Positions 1 to 10,052 of a stretch of DNA of 64,000 nt are shown piece after piece (position 1 is the stretch's first letter; every line of letters begins with the position of its first letter). Position numbers and translations under genes: made by a program. The notes below the pieces were generated by a model. The model did no database searches. It worked only from the letters and a program-made list of their open reading frames with translations, and was not told the DNA's origin. Source of the stretch: Pisolithus tinctorius (taxonomy: Eukaryota; Basidiomycota; Agaricomycetes; Boletales; Pisolithaceae). Where the stretch lies: positions 744,001 to 808,000 of the forward strand of contig JANFAH010000008.1 in assembly GCA_024663395.1 (NCBI GenBank), in the 5' to 3' direction.

Positions 1-499
1 TGAGGTTGCCCGGCCGCCGTGTCCTCCGTTCCATCACCCGTGTGTATATTGGGAGGTCTGTCTCGTCTGCGAACAATGAGCTTCCCAGCCGTCGTTCCGA
101 GGGCAGAAGCCTCCCGTTGTGCGGTACGTTACACCATTACGTAGAGCTCATATTATTTCACCTCGTGAGATTATTGGGGTCTGCCCGCGTTTTGGGGTGT
201 CCCGGCCTGATAGGAAACTGTGGAAGTACTTACGAGGTCACCTACGATACTATTTCCAGTTACATTTTTCTTTCAAAGGATAGAGGACGATACTGCCGCA
301 CATTTTCAGCGGGTGTTGGTGTCAGGTCGATCAAACACGATCATGATTTGGCTATATAGTGACGGAGTCCTAGTAGGACCCTTGCAAATTCCAGAATCCA
401 TCTCAACGTCACAACGCCTGATTCGTCCTAACTTCAACCCCGTTGCTTTATCAGTCTGTGGCCGAGCCAACCTCGGGTGGGTCTGTCAGAACATACAAA
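1..499. promoter_or_regulatory. 5' flank of the SET5-like gene
   Basis: No gene is recognised here. The stretch is the upstream region of the plus-strand SET5-like gene that starts at 500. Bases from about 262 to 420 have a second, diverged copy at about 6302-6440, so this flank was duplicated together with part of the gene. No clear TATA box was found. The open frames here have no recognisable protein character and are treated as chance. Confidence 0.4.
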
Positions 500-2051
500 A
501 TGTCGAGGCACGCCGTTCCGGACGATGAACTTCGAGCAGCCCTAATTACCCTCAAACGAGAAAAACCGAGCCTCGGCGTGGCCAAGATACATACCCTCTT
601 GCTAGAGACGAACTTAACATGGTCTGTCAGCGAAAAACGAGTGCGCAAGATTCTGCAGGAAGAGGGGCTTCTTGTCAATGGAATCGCTAACACACCATCC
701 GAAAGTGCTAACGGCGGCAAAGAACAAAACCGAGCTGGGAGTACTAGAGTATACCCGTCCTCCAGTCTCAACAAGAGCTTAGATGTGAACAAGTGGAGCA
801 AGAAGATTGAAGTCCAGCACTTTGACACGATCAAGGGCAAGGGTCTCGTCGCGACGGAGAAGATATCACAAGGGGAGGTTATATGGAAAGAGGATCCGTT
901 CATACTCGCACCCGAGTGGTAAGTGGTTGAAAGTTGAGCCTCGTGGCGATGGGACGGGACATGATGGTCTCGAAGTCCTCCGTACAATTAATTCCTCTGC
1001 AGGGAAATATACGATTTGCAAGTCTCGTCGAGAGCATGTGCTTTCTGCTCGACAATCATAAGGGATCACTCTCCCCTCCACCTGCCATGTCGAGCCTCCA
1101 CGGTCTCGTCTTCTTGTCCAGCCATCTTTTGTAACAGGCTTTGTCGCCTGCAATCGGACAAAGTTCATCCATTGCTATGCCCCGCCCGTAATCCAGCGTC
1201 TGTCCCGTTACTTGCATTTGCACGGAAAACCGAATGGCTCGCGTTACATGCGCTGGCACAGTGCACCAGCAGATTACTGCTTGCTTCTCAGGCAGACGAT
1301 GAGTCGTTGAATCTGGACCTACAGGTCGTGCAGAGCCTCGCTGTCTTGGGTATGGAAGAACGGTTCCGTGTGCTCATGTTCGTGCATTTGTTTTTCTTGA
1401 TGTTCTCAGAGTGCTTCGGTTGATCAGCTTTCGCTTGCAGCGATCAGGGTGTAGAACCTGACAGAGAAACATGGCAAAAAGCTTTCGAGCTATATTTACA
1501 AACCTTCAAAGAACCAAAAACTGCACTCGAGCAGAAGAAATTAGCAAAGATTTTGAGAAAGCCTATACCTGAGTCGTTGCAGAAAGAACTCTTCGGATAC
1601 GACGCATTTTTGCGTGGGCTGGGTCGCATAAGTTTGAGTACGTCCATCCTCAGGTGTCTTGTTTGATATACTTGTTGACTGACGGACGTGGAACTCTATA
1701 GATGTTGAGGCACACGGAGGGCTGTACAGACTTCACTCCCATCTCAATCACTCGTGTTCTCCGAATACTTCCGTACGGCACCTCGATCAACGGAACGCAC
1801 TTTCACGTATCACTGTCGTTGCTAAAAACGACATCAACCCTGGAGACGAGCTCCTGATTTCATATACGGACCCCAGTCGCAATTTTCGAGAACGACGTAG
1901 GAGGCTCGCTGAGTGGGGTTTCGGACTATGTCAATGTGAGCGATGTCTCGCTGAGGAGGAAGAAGCGAGGGAAAATGGCGGTGCTGGTGGGGAAGATATT
2001 GAGGCTGCTAACTTGGCAGATCAACTTCGGGCTGGTTTGGGGTTGATATGA
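500..2051 (+). CDS. SET5-like protein lysine methyltransferase (SET domain split by MYND-like zinc finger)
   Basis: Model: exons 500-918, 1003-1362, 1441-1637 and 1702-2051, about 441 aa. The start ATG at 500 gives a helical N-terminus (MSRHAVPDDELRAALITLKR) as in fungal SET5-type proteins. The SET domain begins near residue 100 (KGKGLVATEKISQGEVIW) and is interrupted by a Cys-rich MYND-like block (ACAFC, later CPAIFCNRLC). It resumes with the cofactor-binding NHSCSPN motif and GDELLISYTDP in exon 4, followed by a post-SET cluster (CQCERC). Such enzymes transfer methyl groups from S-adenosylmethionine to lysines; yeast Set5 acts on histone H4. Splice joins keep frame; the second intron has a weak donor (GTTCCG at 1363), the least certain point. 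No stop interrupts the model. A partial duplicate lies near 6.3-6.5 kb. Confidence 0.85.
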
Positions 2052-3250
2052 CATATGTAAATCATGACTAGAATGACCAAGGAATGGAAAGAGGTGAGTT
2101 GGAGTTGCATATAGAGTTCTGCATAGGTAAATTCATGAGTGCTGGAAGATTGACCTGTATTCATTCTGATGCTCCACTCATGGCCATGGCTACTGTTGAC
2201 AGCTGCAGTTGCCTCGCAGATCATTGTGCATCACAACAAGCACTACAAAGCAAACTCACTGTGAGGCAATGATAGTGTTACTGACACTGCAAGTCATGGG
2301 TTACCAATGGCCCAGTGTCATATCCATGACTCTCGGACTCGGACTCAGTCCAGTCCGGACCCCTAGCCCCTATATCCGGTCAAGTCCGGTCCTAGAAAAC
2401 CCAATCCTGGCCCTAGATAACTCAACTCCGGCCTGCATAACTCAAGTCCGGTGTTTTACCCCTATCTCCGGTCCGTTTCGGCCTCCCGGCCTTGCACTGC
2501 TCCACCCCGGTCCTCCTAGGTCCATGTCCGGGTCACCCGGACATAACTCCGGTCTGTTTCCCTTTGTTTGTACTATATTTAGTCTAGCCCGTTCATCTGA
2601 CTTTGCTTACTGTACAAATCCTGTGTCTGACCCCGGTATGCCGCTCACCCGGACTTTAGCTATTAGTCTCTGCACAGCCTCTGTGGCTATCCACACTCTT
2701 GCTAATCTTCTTGCTAATAGCTTATTAACAAGTCCGGCTTCATGTTCTTTACTCCGGACCGGCCTCATGTATTTAACCCCTGTACATACTTCGTAGTACC
2801 CTCAGTCAGAATATCAACTTAGTATTACCCTCAACTCCGTACTACCCCTCGAGACTACTCTATAGCTAAGGCCGAGCCTTAAGCTATTCCCGGCCCCTGT
2901 CCTGGACCTCTCCCCGGCTTGCATAAGGGTACAGCACATAAGCTGAGACCAAGGGAGGTAGATCCAACCCCGGACCGGCTTCCCCCTGTGCGCACTCCAA
3001 GACCGGTCGGTTTCCCACGCTACCGGCCTTGTTCCCGCGCTCCCGGCCTTAAGTCCGGTCCTCTGGACTTAGCCCCTAACCTCCGGCCTCAACTCCGGTC
3101 CAACCGGACTTGGCCCCTGTCTCTCGGCCTTGACTCTGGCCACTCGGACTCAGCCCCTGTCACCTGGTCTTGAAGCCTGGTCACTCCGAGGGTAAACCCG
3201 TACTTCACACCCAGGGCTTCTCCAAGGGTAAGACATGGAAGTGAATTGAC
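2052..3250. repeat. CCGG-rich degenerate minisatellite tract
   Basis: From about 2325 to 3200 the sequence is full of CCGG words (CCGGTC, CCGGCC, CCGGAC) alternating with GCCCCT and CAACTC. The clearest tandem part is three 40-41-bp units at about 3053-3092, 3093-3133 and 3134-3174. A 21-bp palindrome sits at 2524-2544 (arm ATGTCCGGGT). The 195-codon plus-strand open frame across 2209-2796 is Pro/Ser/Thr-rich with no domain and is attributed to repeat composition. The origin may be an old transposon or satellite; this is not resolved. Bases 2052-2320 hold nothing recognisable. Confidence 0.6.
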
Positions 3251-3289
3251 CTCCGAGAATTTGTCTCATTCTACATGGTTTGTACTTGT

Positions 3290-5750
3290 TACACTATATG
3301 GGAGATGTCCAGAGCATGTGTTTGGCTTGTAGCATTTATGTATGCCATTTATTCCCATGAACCATTTGACTCAAGTCCACTCTATACCACAACTTCTTGG
3401 AATGACTGACTGTGACCCACATTGAGTACAATGGATGCCTCAATGTTACAAGTACCCAGAGCAGTAATTAATCCATCAGTGGGGCATTGTGCTTACCACT
3501 CACTCAGTAACATAGAACAAGTTGATTGCCTGGGTTAGGTGGATAAAACTTCGACTGCTTATGCATACTGATCATATGTTCATAGCTATTAGCAATTCAC
3601 ACCCTCACAGTCTTGTCCCCTGGGCCTGACACAATCCCCTTGCCATCAGGGGAGAATGCTACAATTGTGCCAGCACCTGTTAGGTTCGATGTAATCGTAG
3701 GCTAGAGGAACCCATTCAAATAGGCACTCCACCTTCTGGGCAGTCCCTTCGACTTCAATGTCCCCAATGTCATGGAGGTGACGAAGTTGTTTGGAAACGT
3801 ACGGACGGATATCACGTTCTGTCGATTCCGCAGAAACGTCATCCGAGGTGGTCGCCTGCGCACGCGGAGCGGTGCTCAACACACGTTCAGTATAAGGAAA
3901 TCGACAAGATGTTACGAAGATACGGAAGCTATGGGGGAGGCCGCCGGCCCGAGACGCAAGTACCGACAAGATTTGCCTCTGCGATTTTGCCGGACAGCTC
4001 TCGTCCAGCGCGTCGGCCACCACAACCATGCTTCCAATCACAATACTTGACATCTTCGACAACAGCTCCAAAATCAGTTTCTCCCGTTGTAGCATGATAT
4101 CAGACGTAGTCTTGAGGGAATGGTCCTTCGCAAGCACATCAGCCAAAGCCCGCCGGAATGCAGAGTCCCTGGTCCGCTAGATCATGCGCGATGGTGGTGA
4201 ATAGCTTGTCCTTGCGGCGCTCCGCCTGCCTATCCCGAGCGAAGCAAAAGCACGACCGGAATCTACCGGCATCCTTGAGCCACAGAGTAATAGTATGCGT
4301 GATGGTAGACTTCGCTACGCCGCCTGCCCGTACAACGAGAGAATGCGTGAGACGTTTTCTTATTGACACCCGCACCCCCTGCATAAGCCACACCTTCTAG
4401 GCTCAGCTCTCTCAGATCTTTGTGCATGAGGCCCAGTTCCCCACGCGCGAGGTTCAGATCTTCAAGTACGTGGGGCATGTTGGTGTGAATATCCCGGACC
4501 TTGCGGTCCCGGTACTGTTACAATAAGTCATTCAGCACGCTGATGTAACCGTCAGTCGTGGTCTGCATCTCCAACATTGTATTCTTCCCCGATCGTTTCC
4601 CTGAGAACAATTTGAATCAGAATTTTACTAAGAGAGATAACCGACATTCAGAACTTTTGCGTCTGCGAGTAATTCGTGACGAACCGGGCCACGTCGCTTA
4701 TCACCTTTGCAATCTTCCGTAAAGTTGCCCTCATATTATCTATATTCCGCAGGGTATTATCTTCTAGAAGAAATCCTAACTGCATCAAGGACGCTGGATA
4801 TCTCCTTGTACAGGTACGGAAGGCTGTGTGGGGTGGGCAGCGCAAATAGCCCGAGTGTGAACGTACCCGAACAGCAGATGTTACGACCCCCAGCGCAATC
4901 TGGGCATAGGGGTGGACTTACACGCTCACGTCAAAACTTGGAGCGATCATAGGACAATGCACGTACCTAGGCGATAGTAGTAACAACGGAGTTAAAGATC
5001 TTGAGAGGCTGGAGGTATGTGTCGCTGAAGTTTTGGATGCCTGTAGTCGCAGCGTCAGCCTGTGCAACGAGCTCGATGGCCGTTTGGCCAACGCAGTGGT
5101 ATAGGCATCATGCAATCCGAGGCCTGTTGAGTAGCGTCAACTTCACTGCCTACCAATGCCACGACCGGAATGAGTGTGGTATTGGCGCCAGGTCAGCAGT
5201 ACCCCCGCCGTTGCCGTCAAATGACCCGACTACATCATCGACATTCCTACCATGCGTAACCTGGTACGGGTCCTGTATCTGAGTTTTCGGTTGGTTATTG
5301 AGTCTGTTCAACACGATTATTACTCAAGGACATCACAACAACGGGATAGAGTCGCTTGGGTTTTTTCTCGTTGCTCCTGAGCGACCCTACCAGGCACCCA
5401 GTGTCAGCAGTCTCTGCTACAATGGAACCTTGGCTTGACCGATGGAAGATTGCGCTTCATCTTGCGAGCGCCCTCTGGGAGGTACTGCCCGACGTTCCTA
5501 GCGATCGAGGCTACATCACTAGGCGGCAGCCTGAGGTGGTTCTCGTGACTGATTCTTTGTGAATCGGCAGCTATGATCGCTTGCAGGAGAATTAGCTGTT
5601 CATTGAGACAAAGTTACGTGTAGAGCCTGGTAGCTTTGCAGATCCAAAGAGACGGTGTTTCTTTGACTGCTTGCGAACCACTGAGGGATCAGTATTCTGT
5701 TCAAAGTTCTGGTTGGGGTCGAGGTGTGGACGTGGGAGACAAGGCTGCAG
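3290..5750 (-). pseudogene. Decayed NACHT-WD40 NLR relic (N0)
   Basis: Minus-strand relic of the same NLR family as the four copies further right. From its 3' end: C-terminal tail sequence (about 3300-3590), less than one WD40 repeat (about 3595-3660), then directly NACHT sequence (about 3646-4400), so nearly the whole WD40 array and the NACHT-WD linker are deleted. The NACHT part keeps Walker-B-like VVVADALDES and a diverged region around VTSCRFPY, but the P-loop region is scrambled by frameshifts. N-terminal exons are traceable to about 5740, where the exon-1 counterpart lies. It cannot encode the full protein. It is more diverged from N1-N4 than they are from each other, so it is an older copy. 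Confidence 0.75.
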
Positions 5751-6301
5751 TAACGCCAACAAAGTTGCTGTTCATACAGGGCACTTCGATGCATACGTTT
5801 GCAGCGCCATTGAGCGCTGAGCTCCCAGTTACTATGAGTCTATGTACGGACCGCACATACGAACCAGCCCGATCTCAACCTAGCCGAGTGACTTCGCGCG
5901 GACGCCAGGGAGATCGGCCAGGTTCGTAGCATCATTGTCGTCTCGTTCTAGAAGGTTTCTTCCTTTGCTACTGGTATGTGGCGTTTATTGGTCTTGTTTA
6001 TTGATCTCACTTTGACACCGGCAGCAGTCCAGCGGATGATGATGACTTGAAACCAGGTGTGAGAAGGAAAGCTTTGCCGGTTCGACACGTGAGTCGAAAC
6101 AAATGTTCGAATGTAGTAGGTCACCAACTTCGTTTCAAAAGCCGTATGCAGGATATTGAATACGGTTGTTTACGGTTGGCTTTAATACATCCATAGAACC
6201 CAGTCATATATGACGCGGCCCTTCGTGACGAACGAGGGCATCGGTCGGCCTGAAGAGGGCAAAAGAAATCATGGTTGGATCAGTAGGCAAGACAAACAAT
6301 A
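5751..6301. other. Gene-free spacer with an imperfect inverted repeat
   Basis: No gene is recognised. The one structured element is an inverted repeat with arms 5860-5876 and 5910-5926 matching at 15 of 17 positions (left arm CGAACCAGCCCGATCTC) and a 33-nt loop. The open frames here lack protein character. Confidence 0.35.
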
Positions 6302-6516
6302 TTCGTTTCCAGCCAAGCATTCTTTCAAGAATAGAGGACGATTCTGCCACACATTTTCAGTGGGTGCTGTCGGGTTGATCAGACATGATTTTGGTAGGAC
6401 CCATGCAAATTCCAGGACCCATCTAGTTCTCAACGAGACATAATCAGCCAACTATCCCCTTGCCCGCATTGCACGGAGAACCGAATGGCTCGCGGTACAC
6501 GCGCTTGGCCATGTTG
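6302..6516 (+). pseudogene. Relic of the SET5-like gene (5' flank joined to exon 2 fragment)
   Basis: Bases about 6302-6440 match the 5' flank of the SET5-like gene (about 262-420), including the shared words ATAGAGGACGAT and GCAAATTCCAG. Immediately after, 6474-6516 matches coding exon 2 of that gene around 1218-1259 (GAACCGAATGGCTCGC). The intervening first exon and intron are missing, so this is a partial duplicate with an internal deletion. It has no coding potential. Confidence 0.65.
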
Positions 6517-7700
6517 AACGTCGACTGTCTCCATGTTGGAACTCCCCTTGCTTTCTGACCTCTAAGATGTGATCTGAGATCGTGAGCGAACAACTTCTCA
6601 GAATCTCCGGCCATAGGATCCAACCAAGAGGCGCTGAAGTCTCGGACTTCCGAGTTCGCTCATTCGATAGTTTCTTGATAGCAGAGTTCTCGTCGTTCCT
6701 TCGTAAGTGCAGTACTGCTAATAGTAGCTCTGTTCAGTGAACCGTCTGGAGCTTTGATGATCGACTAAGATCAAGTGTCCAATTCGTTTGTCCGGCCAGA
6801 AACGGCGGTCCTTCTTCTCTAATTTCTACTTTACACGTGCAAACTTTTCTTCCACTTCTGTGCACGCCACCTGGGTTACTAAAGTCTTCATCCGAGTCTG
6901 GATACTCTGAAGCATCTGTGATCCCCGACGAGATGGGGCTGTTTGAGTTTCCACTGTTCTGGAGAAGGGGTGCTTTACATAATTAAGGAACGGGAAGACG
7001 TGAAGTTGGAGTTAGTGCGAGGGTACGTCGGTGTAGTATGATCCTCTCCATCTCCCCCGAGTACTGAGCCTTACATGGCGGCGTTACTACACCCATAGAC
7101 GTTTATACTCGAAACGTTTCAAGGAACTGAAGCATTCACTGGTACTTGTTAGTTGAAAGGATTCACTGATTACTCAGTTACCTCGTCACCTGCGATCGAT
7201 TGATCTCCGAACTGCAACTGATGCATCGTATTCGATTATCGGCGATAACGGGAAATTAAAGTTGGACAACAGGAACAGATTGCCAATGTTTGGGCAGGCT
7301 GCACTTGAGCGCTGAGCGCGGAGCTCGCGGCTCACTTTGGCTCAGGCGATGCCTGGCTGTGCGCATATCTTTACAGGTCGTATCGTGGCGGTACGTAACA
7401 CGTATGAGCGACGCCTGGCTCCGCCAAGACACTGCTCGTGGAGTCGTACCGCAGACCGTAGTAAGATGACCCACTTAGACATAACCATGAAACGATAGCT
7501 TATCCGCCCTCAGGTCTCAGGCCTTCGGGCTTCATGTATGTTTTGCAACGGTAGGAATAACGACAAGTAACAGAGGCAAGGCAAATTCAGATCTGGGTAC
7601 ATGTCACACTGCAGACTTTACCTGTAGAGCCGACATATTAGCGTCGCCAGAGGCCCATGTGCATGATCAATCTGCCAAACGACGGCGACAGTGAGGTCGC
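6517..7700. other. Gene-poor stretch; one possible minus-strand exon
   Basis: No gene can be named. On the minus strand, from about 6981 down to a stop at 6734-6736, there is a stop-free run of about 80 codons whose translation looks protein-like (contains ASEYPDSDEDFSNPGG and RKVCTCKVEIREEG). I do not recognise a family and cannot define splice partners, so it is only flagged. The rest (6980-7700) shows nothing supportable. Confidence 0.3.
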
Positions 7701-7723
7701 TTGGCCCCTCTTGGCTCCCGCAC

Positions 7724-7750
7724 TGGTTCCATACTGCCAGTATGGAACCA
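7724..7750. promoter_or_regulatory. 27-bp perfect palindrome upstream of the GH-like pseudogene
   Basis: Two 13-nt arms, 7724-7736 (TGGTTCCATACTG) and 7738-7750, are exact reverse complements around a single central C at 7737. It lies about 150 bp upstream of the ATG at 7901 and ahead of a TATA-like TATTTAAG at 7811-7818. The symmetry suits a dimeric DNA-binding protein, but no known fungal site is claimed. Confidence 0.5.
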
Positions 7751-7900
7751 ATTATCCGTTGGCACGCCCGTCTCCCTTCATGACGTGAACAGCATGCCTG
7801 CCAAGCATTCGGTATTTAAGTATAAGAGATCGCTCGTTCATTTCCTTGCACAATAAATTATCTCTATTCCGTGGGGCCGCAACGGGAGACCGCTGCTGTC

Positions 7901-10052
7901 ATGTCGTTCAAAAAATATCTACTGGTGCTTGCCACCTAGCATCAGTACCGCCCTCGCCCAAAGCCAGACATGGTGCGTTGTGTTCCATGTCGTAGTGATC
8001 CATGATTGAAGTGTTTAGCTGACGTACTGACCTGGCATGAAGGTGCGGGAAGAACTACATGGCAAATCAGACGGTTGTTCCGCCAGGCGGGCAGTTCGTT
8101 CTGCCACCCCAGAGCAATGACCCCTTACTCGCGTTCCGATGTGCCCCAGAGTTCCGTCCGTACCTAGAGGAGGACGCCAAGACTGCCGCATTCATCGTTG
8201 ATACCCGGATCGTGTATGATTGGATCAATGGAGCATCCCCTATCTCTCTTCCCTGCAACAACACCAACTCCACGTCCGAATCCCCATCCAATGCCGGAAA
8301 CGTTACCGTCACCGTCAAGGTGGGCGGTATCCATACCACACAATCGGTGTCACTTGGCGCCGTCGGATACAAGATTCCTTTGGACATTAGCAACCTGACA
8401 GCGCAGAAGAATACCGTACCATGTAGACTGTATCGCGTCTTACCATACCGGGTCTTCAAAAACGCAAACGTATTTCACGAATGCGTCATTGTTGTATCTT
8501 CCCGATACGAACAGCTCTGTCACGAAGATGGATTTGAGGTCAGGGTTCGTTGCGGGTGCGGCCTGTCAATGACCCAAGCAGCGGGTTCCTGCCGTTCATT
8601 CCTCAGGGGTTTTATGTCTCATTTGACCAATATCTTGCAAAAAACCTTTCTCTCATTGATCAACTAAAGGCGGATGGGTGAGCCTGGTTCCTGCTTCGTT
8701 GCTCAGCCGAGTATTAATCGATTTTCGATAGTTTCAATACTGTAAGGGGTTTCGAGACAAAGCTGTCGAGGTGTCCTAACGTCCAAGAGTAGATCCACCC
8801 AATCCCTCCTTACGACAATGCTACCATCTTCGAGCAGGTGCTCAATAGGACCATCGAACTTGGCCTCTATGTAATTCTTGACATGCGATCGTAAGTTCTT
8901 ACATCTATAAGTATTATGATCACGTTACTGACAGGTTTTGTCTGCAGTAACTATCAGAACCTGACAGCGGTTGCAAGCATGGTGAACACATACAAGTCTC
9001 TTCCAAACTTGCTAACCTGGGAGACTGCGCATGAACCCGATGGCAACTCAGACCCCCTCAACGCTGCCAAGCAAGCCTACGATCTGATCTACCAGATGGA
9101 TGGCTACCATCCCATCTCCATTGTGCTGAATTGCGAGGTAATGATCTGTGGGCGCGTGTTAGCAACTTGGCATACTAATAGGATCTCATAGGACTACAAC
9201 TTCTCTCCTTACGTGGAAGGTGCTGATATCGTGCTTGAGGTATGTTTTCCTTTCCTTGACGCTGTCGTGCGGATATACAGATTTCTCGTTTTACAGGATG
9301 CCTACCCAATCGGCATCAATGCAACGTACTCGCCGGTCTGGAACACTCCCTGCACACCGGACTTTGGTCATTGTGGGTGTGACAATTGCAAGGGGGGTCT
9401 GATCGATATCAAGGCCCGCGTGCAGACGTACAAGGATAGGCTTGATATCCTTGGGTACGATCGTACTAAGACTGTATGGACCACTCCTCAAGCCTTTGGG
9501 AGCGGAGCGTGAGTCGCAGCCGGATTCCACTGTAAATCTGTCTGCTCACCATTTTCAGTTACTGGAATACTACTCCCACTGGTCAGCAATGGGCTGCCAT
9601 AGGTCTCATTTCCTTCAATCACGGTGCCATGGGTTTGTCTCATCTTTCAAGGTTTATGAAGACTTCACTTATTTCGTTGTACAGGATCTATGTCATACCA
9701 ATATCCCACAACCACTGGCAACGTCACTACCATCGAGGGCACCGCAACTAATCTCACAGGCATCATAAATGAGATCATCACGCCATTCCTTGTTGGTCCC
9801 AGGGCCGCGTTCTCCGTCTATAGCTACCAGGGTGTTGACGCAGGGCTATGGAACAACGGCACCGCATATCTGCTGCTCGTTGCGAGCACCGTCAACGAGC
9901 AGGTCATCGTACCATGGAATGCCGTTGGACTGGGGCAGATTACGAATATAACTCAACAAGTTCAGCGTATCTTTTCGGTTGGGCAAAACATCAATGCGAG
10001 TTCATTGAACTTCAGGCCAGGCGGTATTGGTATCTATACAGTGACGCCTTAA
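7901..10052 (+). pseudogene. Secreted glycoside-hydrolase-like (TIM-barrel) pseudogene
   Basis: Ten exon segments can be followed: 7901-7972, 8043-8677, 8732-8741, 8793-8890, 8948-9137, 9192-9239, 9297-9508, 9559-9632 and 9685-10052 are the main pieces. The first encodes a signal peptide (MSFKKYLLVLA, then STALAQSQTW). The body has features of fungal secreted GH-superfamily proteins: the QGFYVSFDQYLAKNLSLIDQ segment, WETAHEP with a candidate acidic residue, ISIVLNCE, and a Cys-rich FGHCGCDNCKGG stretch. The C-terminal part is beta-rich (GGIGIYTVTP end). At least three frame disruptions break it: in the signal peptide (about 7935), at about 8424 and at about 8567. Downstream exons remain open, so inactivation looks recent. 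The exact GH family is not assigned. Fragments of this gene recur in every kinase-NLR unit. Confidence 0.7.

Noticed and set aside
2209..2796. 195-codon plus-strand frame in the CCGG-rich tract
   Set aside because: Composition follows the repeat; no domain, no sensible start context and no splice partners.
8067..8459. Minus-strand frame opposite the GH-like pseudogene
   Set aside because: The plus strand has a signal peptide, matching splice sites and family-like sequence; the antisense frame has none.
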